Shown: positions 56,605-64,000 of the stretch, in pieces
How positions within the stretch are numbered: position 1 is the first letter of the stretch
How the letters are laid out: each line of letters starts with the position of its first letter
NCBI GenBank assembly: GCA_032622095.1
Contig: CP136069.1
Location: 18,429,326 to 18,493,325, forward strand
Direction of reading: 5' to 3'
From: Siphonodentalium dalli
Lineage: Eukaryota; Mollusca; Scaphopoda; Gadilida; Siphonodentaliidae
DNA: 64,000 nt
Notes under the pieces: generated by a model
Seen by the model: only the letters and a program-made list of their open reading frames with translations
Told to the model about the DNA's origin: nothing
Database searches by the model: none
Made by a program: the position numbers and the translations under genes

Positions 56605-56757
56605 TGAATCCTGTAGCGAGCCTCACACAGATATAATAATATATTATGAGTGTCGTCTGCTCGTGTCTATATATGAAGGGCACCATATGGGTGATATCAG
56701 TAGATCATTACATGAATCATGTAGCGAGCCTCACACAGATGAATAATATATTATATT
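56605..56757 (+). repeat. 107-bp partial tandem duplication with a GTGTCGTCTGCTC module
   Basis: CATGAATCCTGTAGCGAGCC plus TCACACAGAT and AATAATATATTA occurs at 56605 and again at 56712. Between lies GAGTGTCGTCTGCTCGTGTC, TATATATGAAGGGCACCATA and TGGGTGATATCAGTAGATCA; that module returns at 57572-57632. Confidence 0.85.
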
Positions 56758-56823
56758 TACATACACCTAATATCTGTTCCGATTTCCCCATAGCGTTACG
56801 GTAGACACGCCCCCTTATTCAAT

Positions 56824-56886
56824 GCGTTCATAAACCTATGAACGCAACGTGACGTCACTTCCAATGTCGTTCATAGGTTTATGAAC
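56824..56886. repeat. double palindrome
   Basis: GCGTTCATAAACCTATGAAC then GC is a palindrome, and GTTCATAGGTTTATGAAC follows as its inverse 24 bp later. Confidence 0.9.
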
Positions 56887-57440
56887 ACATGCATTGGTCC
56901 CGGAAATGACCGGAGATTGTCGGACATTGCCGACTGATTGAGTATCTATATAGTACGTCCGGATTTGACAAGAAATTTATTTTGGTCTATAATCAGTGTT
57001 GTTGCCCGGTGTTACTGAGCGTTGATGTTCAAAAAGCCCGCTACTCAATAGCGTTTTATCATTTTCCTTACCGCTACAAATATCCCCCCGAACCTCAAAA
57101 ATATATCATTATGGTAGAACGGCGTGTTGTCGATTTCTTATCCACAGCCGAAACTTAATTGTTAGTTTCAGTTATCATTCTTGAAATCAACACGTCTACA
57201 TTATAGTTACTAGCTAAACAAGACAGTTTGTCATATGTGTATACTAAACTGTGAAATTGCGTTTTTTTTTCCGTTCTTCAAGAACGGATTCTCAAAATGT
57301 TTGGTTTTCCAAAAAACGAGGATTCGCACTTTCTGAACTGAACTCCTCCATGCGTTCATTTAAATAGATGAATAAATAGTGGGAAAGACAGACAATCCTA
57401 GTTCATAATGAATTTAAGAATATAAATATAAATAATAAAC

Positions 57441-57547
57441 GGCAGATTCAACGTGGTCATGGGTTTTGACCGCGATAAAATTCGGGGTTCATGCAGTTTG
57501 CTGATTTTTTCTCGCGGTCAAAATCCCATGACCACATTGAAACCGCC
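57441..57547. repeat. inverted repeat, about 36 bp per arm
   Basis: GGCAGATTCAACGTGGTCAT and GGGTTTTGACCGCGA are mirrored by TCGCGGTCAAAATCCCATGA and CCACATTGAAACCGCC. Probably a small foldback element. Confidence 0.88.
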
Positions 57548-57571
57548 GTGTATTTCTTATATATATATATG

Positions 57572-57632
57572 AGTGTCGTCTGCTCGTGTCTATATATGAA
57601 GGGCACCAAATGGGCGATATCAGTAGATCACA
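57572..57632 (+). repeat. second copy of the GTGTCGTCTGCTC module
   Basis: GAGTGTCGTCTGCTCGTGTC, TATATATGAAGGGCACCAAA and TGGGCGATATCAGTAGATCA. Its first 18 bases are close to the internal module of the palindromic MITEs. Confidence 0.85.
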
Positions 57633-57683
57633 CCATGAACTCTACTCTGGCCAACGCGCGTAGAGATTATAATCAACCAGAAC

Positions 57684-58029
57684 AAAATCTTGGACTTTTT
57701 GAAATTTGGACAGGGAACCTTATAAAGTCCAAAATATACGCAGGGAATATATTTCTTAGTTATTGCCTGTTCATTAATAATGTACTTTGTGATCGATTTT
57801 GCTTTGCGTCGCTTACAGTTATTGAATTTCTCATGGGTAATTTATTCGATGTATATAGCGATATCGGCTCATAAACGTCACAGAAAAGCCTGCAATTTCG
57901 AGTTGGGAACTTTACCTATAGTGAAGTACATTATTAAGGAACAGGTAACAACTAAGAACTATATTCCGTGCGTTATGCTTACCACTTTATAAGGTTCCCT
58001 GTCAAAACTTCAAAAAGTTCCAAGGTTTA
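57684..58029. mobile_element. candidate foldback MITE
   Basis: Arms CTTGGACTTTTTGAAATTTG, GACAGGGAACCTTATAAAG and CTTTATAAGGTTCCCTGTCA, AAACTTCAAAAAGTTCCAAG, about 44 bp each with few mismatches. The inside has short ORFs only. Confidence 0.72.
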
Positions 58030-59466
58030 GAACTGGGGGGAATATGATCTCTACAGGCGTTATCCATAGTAGACATTCATGGCATGATCAACGGCTAGGC
58101 CATTTTCTTTATGGGTAACCAATAAGTGGTAACTGGGTGTCTGACCAGGTAACACATCATGTAGGGTTAGCGAAAATCACACCTAGCATCCCGGGATGAC
58201 ATTGAAAAGTCAAAATGAAATGCTGGCTGACGGCCCGAAGGCTTTTTGATATGTCAAATTAGGATAAGCTGAAAGAAAAATGGCCTGAAACCAATTAGTC
58301 ATATACATTTAATCACAAAGTTAAGTCGGTACCAAATGTATGGAATAACAAGAGAAAGAGGAGGGAATCTGCAAAGCATATGAAAATAGGGGGTTAAAAT
58401 AAGGGAACAGTGACCCAATTGTGTGCAGATACCTGATTCCTCGTTCACTTGTCATAAATTTTGGATGGAGAGCAGTGGCCCGGAGCGGTTTTACTAAATT
58501 TGGAAAATAATTTTGAACGTACGCACCAAAATATCTCAATTAATAAAATCCCAAATTCAAAATTTATATTTTAAAATGAGATCATCAAAGAAGGAAGAGA
58601 GAAAAAAGTCAATAAGATCTTCATCAGTTGCAAGTTGCTAACCCGTGCCATACTAAACGTATGAAAACCAACTTTTCGACCATTTTAACTTAAGCATGGA
58701 AATAAACTCTCCCACAAATAGAGACCATATCTGCCGAACTATTTCAATCACGTGATTGCTCATGTGATCATGTGCATACTATTACCGAGAAATATAGGTC
58801 GTGTTCAATGGAAGACTCGGCTGTTAAACTTGAAGTAATTATTGCTATTTATTATTATTGACCACTATTTAATGCACGACTAAGTTTGGTATAGCCATCC
58901 AGTGAATACATTCTGCTCCATCCTCATATTTGCGTCAACTAGTCAATGCCATCGTCTTATTACCAGGCGCATGTATTGCAGTGTTGCGCGAGTATGATTA
59001 TTTCCGAACGAAGCGGAAATTGACTTTTTCCCGTGTCACTGATTTTCCGCCAAGATTAGTGAGTCCCTGTGTGTTTTATCAGCAGCAAGACTTCCCCAGA
59101 GTTGGTGAAAATATGTCACTGGTGCATGCATTCTAGCCAGGGACGATTCACTTGTGATTACGTGTCAATGTCCTCGTGTATCACCGGTTTGATGGCGAGA
59201 TAGAGTGCATTAAGGTTACACCGGTGTAAATATGCATGTTTCGGAGTGACATCTAGCGGATGCGGGATATATATATATATTTATGCTCTAACTCCTATTT
59301 TGGGGAACCTGCCCTGGCATGTGGGGAGTGATTGACACAAACACCCGATTGATGGTCCGACGAATTTATTTCGCCTCTGGTTGATAATAGTCCAGCCTTG
59401 GTAAGCATGGAATTTTCGATTACATAATAATTAGTACAATTGGAATTTAGAGGTTATGACTGAATA
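58030..59466. other. no gene; short shared motif at 59205-59275
   Basis: GGTTACACCGGTGTAAATAT and TCGGAGTGACATCTAGCGGA with TGCGGGATAT lie on the plus strand. Their inverse blocks occur at 18235-18290 and 18395-18450. The rest has ORFs below 75 codons with no domains. Confidence 0.55.
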
Positions 59467-59603
59467 AAACACAAAAGTATAAACGCACATGGACGAAAAT
59501 GTCACGACAACACGCGTGGCAAGTCAAATACAAGAGTTCTAATTTGCTGCAGTTTTGACATGTAGCTTGCGAAAATCGTCACCAATCTACCGCTCTGGTC
59601 CTC
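59467..59603 (+). mobile_element. R2 fragment
   Basis: AAACGCACATGGACGAAAAT, GTCACGACAA, GGCAAGTCAAATACAAGAGT, GCTTGCGAAAATCGTCACC and CTACCGCTCTGGTCCTCC match 24095-24215 and 62675-62800. It is interrupted on the right by the element at 59605. Confidence 0.8.
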
Positions 59604-59604
59604 C

Positions 59605-60003
59605 ATATTTGATTCGAGTCGAGAAACTCACCCATCAAAGCTCAAAGTGATCAGATATCGATTTTTGAAATCTAGTATTTTTCATCACCGGTACTTTTTC
59701 GTGGCCTGGTAAAAAGTCGATGAGAACACGGTCTAGGACCAAACTGCGGATGAAGCTGGATAACTCTAAAATCAAGTGGCTTTTGTGTATCAGATATTTG
59801 ATCAACCGGCCAAATTTCGTTGAATAAAATGTTGTCAAATAACAGGTTTTGGGAAATTGTAAACTATAATTAACTGGGTTAACATAATTTTGGGGCAATT
59901 AATCGATCCTGATAACTGAAACGGCATATAAAAATTGTTGTTGTTGTTGTTGTTGTTGTTGGAATCTGATGATATTCGGACCATCGAATCGGATTGAGTA
60001 TCT
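59605..60003. mobile_element. TTAA element of the AGGTACTC family, left end missing
   Basis: ATATTTGATTCGAGTCGAGA, CATCAAAGCTCAAAGTGATC, a (GTT)9 run at 59935-59962, and the terminal CGAATCGGATTGAGTATCT. It lies next to an R2 fragment, so it probably inserted into R2. Confidence 0.83.
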
Positions 60004-61243
60004 TTTTTTTAAATCTTACACAAATGACTGTGTACGTATATAACTTGCACGCAGAAGTATAATCGGAATGGCCACACAAATCACGTGACTTTCATTGGAT
60101 GGCAATTAATCACTTTACACGTACTTGTAAATAACTTTCCGGTTCTCACGGACAAAGGGGTAGGCGCGTGGTATTCATTAAATGAAGAATAATCTAGATA
60201 TATACATTGTTTTTCCAAAGACAAGATTGGAACATTAAAACGCGATGCTATGGCTGGGCACTGTATAATGTGTTTAATGACCACTAATTTCACATAGCTC
60301 ACATAGCGTATCCGAGTAATCTCATACTATATACCAAACAACAACACACAAGGGACCCATATAGACACGAATTAAGCGCGGAAAACAAACGGTTGAGACA
60401 TCACTTTAGGGACAATAGCGGAGAAATATCACTGATTTCTCCCTCATGCGGGAGCAATTTTTACGAAAAGTGCCGGAACCTTGTTAAATATGCATAGAAT
60501 TATACGACCAACGTCAGAAAGTAAATCGAATCTCTAACAATTTCGTTACGATTCTTCTAACGCCATATACACGGAATATATGGCGCACAGAACAACTTCC
60601 GCACGAACTAATTTCAATGGGACATCGTCAATAAGAATTCAAGTTGTCGTGATAGAGAACGGAGACAGATTCCCCGGAGAATTGACGTTTTTATAGACAC
60701 GATATCCATGTCAAGATTGTGACAAAAAAGCAATTTGTAAAAATTTCATGAGGACACGGAGGGGATTCCAATCATATTAATCGATTCCTTCATAGTTCGA
60801 GTGTCTTCCACGTGACAGTCATGTCACCTCGTCGGCTTTGAGTAAGATTGAACATGGCTCTGAAATTGGATTTCATCTCCACAAAAGTAGACAAAACGAT
60901 ACACGAGTTGTCTGAATTATACCTTTCAGAGTCACGTGATCGAAAATTAACGTCTGCCAAGACCTTTCCAATCTGGTTCATCCATGATTTACTTTGATAT
61001 AAGGATAGTCTGCGCGTGATGAGAATTCTACAACATGCATAAACCCAGCACCATTAGTTAACAGGTCTGGCATATGCCATTTGACTGTTATAGTTAATAA
61101 TGACCAGTGGTGGTGAATGAATTTGATGGATGAGAAATAACATGATGATGCCACGAATATCTGTTCTATAGCTATACGCACATAGAGATCATATTCCACC
61201 AGTACAAAACTGGGCACTTTTTGACACGTAAGGTCTTCAAACG
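60004..61243. other. no recognisable gene
   Basis: ORFs of 63-79 codons on the minus strand without domains. Confidence 0.5.
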
Positions 61244-61856
61244 ATGGAAAGTGAAGTAGTTACTGATATAGTTGGCAATACTTATGTAGTTTTGCAGAAC
61301 ATGACATATCCTCACATGGAAAGTATGTCTTGTCTGGGTCATAATCCAACTGCAAGAAGTTCTGGAAATTCAATTACTGGCAAGCCTTGAAATAGTGTGT
61401 CTGTCATTTGCAGAATGAGGTCCCCAGAGGGTGAATTTAGTTATGCTACCCCGCATAGCGGGTTAGCATCACCAAATTGACCCTCTGGGGACCTCATTCT
61501 GCTTACAACTCAGCAGAATGAGGTTCCCAGAGGGTGAATTTGGTGATGCTAACCCGCTATGCGGGGTAGCATCACTAAATTAACCCTCTGGGGACCTCAT
61601 TCTGCAAATGACAGGCACACTATTTCAAGGCCTGATTACTGGCAATGTTCTTCAGTTGTCAATTGACAATGCTGCGCACAGCCCTTTCGACCAGTTCGAG
61701 AGAGACAACAGTTATAACTGGAGTATTGTTTCCTCTGTTCTAAAGGAACTATTAATCTCACAGATCTTGGAGAGGGTGCCGGATCCCACAAAACTCAAAC
61801 TTATCCGTATGAAAATATTCGCCAAAACAAGAAAGCAGTACTCTGACCTAAGATAA
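61244..61856 (+). pseudogene. orphan ORF split by a hAT-like MITE
   Basis: An ATG at 61244 opens a frame that runs to the duplicated ATTACTGG at 61373-61380. The same frame resumes exactly at the second ATTACTGG (61635) and continues to a stop at 61854-61856. Without the insertion it would be about 116 codons. The second half contains YNWSIVSSVLKELLISQI and LERVPDPTKLKLIRMKIF. After the stop, coding-like sequence continues past the next MITE (AACCGTAAAAACGGAACAGG onward). No family is recognised; it could be a decayed gene or an N-terminal piece of a retroelement. Confidence 0.5.
61373..61642. mobile_element. hAT-like foldback MITE (copy 2)
   Basis: The element spans 61381-61634, flanked by the 8-bp direct duplication ATTACTGG. 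Ends are CAAGCCTTGAAATAGTGTG and the inverse CACACTATTTCAAGGCCTG. Two foldback cores repeat GAATGAGGTCCCCAGAGGGT and CCCGCATAGCGGG-type palindromes. The same family as 21101-21498. Confidence 0.9.
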
Positions 61857-61863
61857 TATGACC

Positions 61864-62324
61864 TTAACCCTTTCAGTGCCAGGTCCGATTTTTGTATCAA
61901 CCCATATACCCTGTGTCAATGCATTCTCTAATATATGCGAGTCGACCATAGGTCGCCTCGCATATATAAGAGAATACATTGGCCTAACAATTTTTCATCA
62001 TTTGTTATTATTTTTTACAATTTTTTACAATTTTAATATTTTTTTATTATATTCTTTAGCAGACATATTTTGTAGGTTTAGTGCCAGGGTATCTTACGTT
62101 TTTCATGGGCATCAAAATTATTACTATGAATACTTGGTGATAGTATTGAGTTATAACATGCCCCTAAGGTTTTATCCAGTTTGTTTTTTAATTCGTTATA
62201 GCGTGCTTCAGCATACCCAAAAAAAATTCAACCCAAAAAAATATATAACAAAAACAATTTTTTTTTTTTTTTAGGGCCGATTTTACAGACCGTAAATTAG
62301 GGCCGAAGACACTGAAAGGGTTAA
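61864..62324. mobile_element. piggyBac-like MITE (copy 2)
   Basis: The element spans 61868-62320 between TTAA duplications, with ends CCCTTTCAGTGCCAGG and CACTGAAAGGG. The inside is close to 2986-3443 throughout (same palindromic arm at 61907-61990, CATGGGCATCAAAATTATTA, TAACATGCCCCTAAGGTTTT). Confidence 0.92.
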
Positions 62325-62399
62325 AACCGTAAAAACGGAACAGGCGTGTCAGTTAACATAAAATTAGCCAGAGACATCTACTGTTTTTGTTCGTTTACT

Positions 62400-62988
62400 C
62401 CACGGAGGCAAACTCCATGCAGGGTTTACCTCCATTGATGACTCGGTAAGACCGCTGCTACCGACGACATTTCATCCACATTTAGTGGACTTCCGCGATA
62501 TTAAAATATATACTAAGCGAACACAGCAACATGCTGCCCTTATTAAGCACACAAAATATCGAACAAAATTTGTATAAATTTTGGACCTTATGTTTGAAAA
62601 GTCACACTAAAACCGAAGAACTATATTTCGAAACGGTGTGATTCGGTTCTCCGATTATTTTATCACCACAAACGCATAAACGCACGTGTACGACATTGTC
62701 ACAACTCGAACGCCAAATGCAAGTCAAACACAAGCTGCTGCAATTTTGACGAGTAGCTTACGAAAATCGTCAACAAAACTACCGCTCTGATTTTCCATTC
62801 TGTCATTATGTTTTATTGTGGGAATTGTTCTCAAAGCACATAGAAAATTTGACTTTGAAGCGATCGGGTTTCGCCATATTTTCTAGAAAATCCGATGCTA
62901 AATAAAGAAACACGGACTGGTACACAGCCGATTACATAGTCAGAAAGGAAGCATGACTGGTGCGCTCTGGTAGAGATTGCCACGGAGG
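62400..62988 (+). mobile_element. dispersed element R2, copy 2 with a 9-bp duplication
   Basis: The element spans 62409-62979. CCACGGAGG lies directly on both sides (62400-62408 and 62980-62988). The whole element matches 23837-24399. The ends CAAACTCC and GAGATTG show only a weak inverted match (CAAACTCC versus CAATCTCT). A 9-bp duplication fits MULE or an atypical hAT; no transposase. Confidence 0.85.
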
Positions 62989-63106
62989 ACCTCTCGATGA
63001 CATTCGTGCCGCGATGGCACTGCCTAAGTCACGCACTGAATCGACTTCACAAGTAGACACCAACAGAGGCAACGCCCTTGTTTGTCGTGTAGGACCAGCT
63101 GTGCAA

Positions 63107-63296
63107 CATGTTCACCGACATTACTCTAATGAAGAGTAATAATACAGTAGTCACAGAAAATTTACAGAAAAGAATAACTGGCATGGAATCTGATATAAAC
63201 TCAATCAGGAATATGCTAACTGATGTTCAGAATAGTATCTCGTCACGTGCGTCAATCTCTCCATATCAAATCCAGTTGTAAGTCGGGATTTTTTTA
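63107..63296 (+). pseudogene. coiled-coil ORF, first part
   Basis: A frame starting after a TAG near 63095 gives DQLCNMFTDITLMKS, NNTVVTENLQKRITGMESDI and NSIRNMLTDVQNSISS. This is a heptad-like pattern typical of a coiled coil. It reaches a TAA at 63279-63281, 15 bp before a palindromic MITE. A GTAAGT donor-like word overlaps that stop (63278-63283). Coiled-coil ORFs like this occur in LINE ORF1 proteins; a host gene is the alternative. Confidence 0.5.
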
Positions 63297-63667
63297 CCCT
63301 GTGCCAATGCATTCTCTTATATATGCGAGTCGACCATAGATCGCCTCGCATATATAAGAGAATGCATTGGCCTAACAATTTTTTACAATTTTAATAATTT
63401 GTTCTTGTATTCTTTAACAATTTTATAATTTCACCCATACAGAGCCCCAGACAAACATGAGCAGACGACACTCTTCTATATGCTCTATATATGTGTGGGG
63501 CTCCCTGCAGGGTATTAATGGATGTTTTTTATTTTATGTCCTAAAAATTGTAAGAAACATTTATTTAAAAAATATGATAAAAAATTGTTAGGCCAATGCA
63601 TTCTCTTATATATGCGAGGCGACCTATGGTCGACTCGCATATATAAGAGAAGCATTGGCACAGGGTA
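63295..63667. mobile_element. palindromic two-hairpin MITE, full copy
   Basis: The element spans 63297-63665 with TA on both sides. Ends are CCCTGTGCCAATGCATTC and GCATTGGCACAGGG. The internal AGAGCCCCAGACAAACATGA, GCAGACGACACTC and GGGGCTCCCTGCAGGGTATT are in the same order as in 9585-9949. Confidence 0.9.
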
Positions 63668-64000
63668 AAAAATAAGGAGCTCTCAAACAGATTTGACGAA
63701 ATAGACTCAGCATTCACCAGAATCAGAGATGAAAAGTGTATGGGGATTGACAACCTTAAAGAAAAACTCAGATTTGTGAAAAGTGACATTCAAAAACAAT
63801 CGGATGCTCACAGAGAATTTGTACAAAACACCCATAACAAATTGAAATCTGTCGAAAACGACGGTGAAACCAGACTCCTTCAAAGTGAAGTTAATTCTCT
63901 TCAAAACAAGTGTATAGAATCCAACAAGTCAACAAAACAACTGATAAGGTGCGTTAATAGACGTTTTTCATCAGTGTTTGAAATCTTCGCTGCGGACTGT
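63666..64000 (+). pseudogene. coiled-coil ORF, second part, open to the window edge
   Basis: The frame after the MITE reads KNKELSNRFDEIDSAFTRIR, then NLKEKLRFVKSDIQKQ, HNKLKSVENDGETRLLQSEV and NSLQNKCIESNKSTKQLIR. It continues without a stop for about 110 codons and runs off the window. If the MITE and one TA are removed, the two halves join in the same frame, apart from the TAA at 63279. The helical, Lys/Glu/Gln-rich composition suggests a continuous coiled coil. Retroelement ORF1 or a cytoskeletal-type host exon are both possible. Confidence 0.5.

Noticed and set aside
57491-57874. 127-codon plus-strand ORF
   Set aside because: It spans a foldback repeat, the GTGTCGTCTGCTC module and the arm of another foldback element; a composite of repeats and not a gene.
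61244-61856. Transposase or BEN-domain protein for the split ORF
   Set aside because: A loose impression from the VSSVLKELL stretch only; no conserved motif set could be pointed to, so it is left as unknown.

Overview
This is a repeat-dominated piece of an animal nuclear genome, most likely a marine invertebrate. It is AT-rich and contains no rRNA, no intact tRNA gene and no convincing multi-exon host gene. Almost everything that can be recognised is a transposable-element remnant, a foldback or MITE-type element, or a tandem repeat. A SINE tail with a TTAAAC-(ATCA)n ending near 31.0 kb, a tRNA-headed SINE near 15.3 kb and APE-type non-LTR retrotransposons with CR1/L2-like reverse transcriptases fit a lophotrochozoan, for example a mollusc. 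That lineage call is inference and not proven by any single feature.

Layout. 1-1956: a 103-bp satellite that looks grown from the inside of a TTAA-type MITE. 2-4 kb: an RT pseudogene split by a piggyBac-like MITE. 5.2-8.5 kb: a TCA microsatellite, an RT C-terminus and a 49-bp minisatellite. 9.4-13.5 kb: four foldback elements. 13.5-21.5 kb: an RT C-terminus, a 22-bp and a 47-bp minisatellite, a SINE, a complex repeat (called R1 here) and TTAA elements with a paralogous empty site. 23.8-25.3 kb: repeat R2 and a palindromic MITE. 26.2-30.4 kb: a LINE end and a tandem segmental duplication carrying a 48-bp VNTR; only the second copy holds a PIF/Harbinger-like MITE. 31.6-33.1 kb: a gag-like LINE ORF1. 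36.5-40.8 kb: a nearly complete LINE (N-terminal esterase-like region, PHD-like finger, endonuclease, RT) between long inverted repeats. 41.3-44.6 kb: 16-bp, 10-bp and 29-bp minisatellites. 46.5-48.4 kb: nested palindromic MITEs. 49.8-60.0 kb: scattered repeat copies, another RT C-terminus and an orphan 180-codon ORF. 61.2-64.0 kb: an ORF-like tract broken by four different MITEs, three of them leaving direct target duplications of 8 bp, TTAA and 9 bp and the fourth flanked by TA.

The most coherent theme is one two-hairpin palindromic MITE family with at least eleven copies. Each arm is a palindrome of about 70 bp around TATATATGCGAG. Four copies lie between direct duplications of 85-185 bp, two sit inside piggyBac-like elements, one seeded a satellite array, and one could supply an in-frame splice acceptor. 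Several insertion mechanisms can be read directly because the window holds both filled and empty sites.
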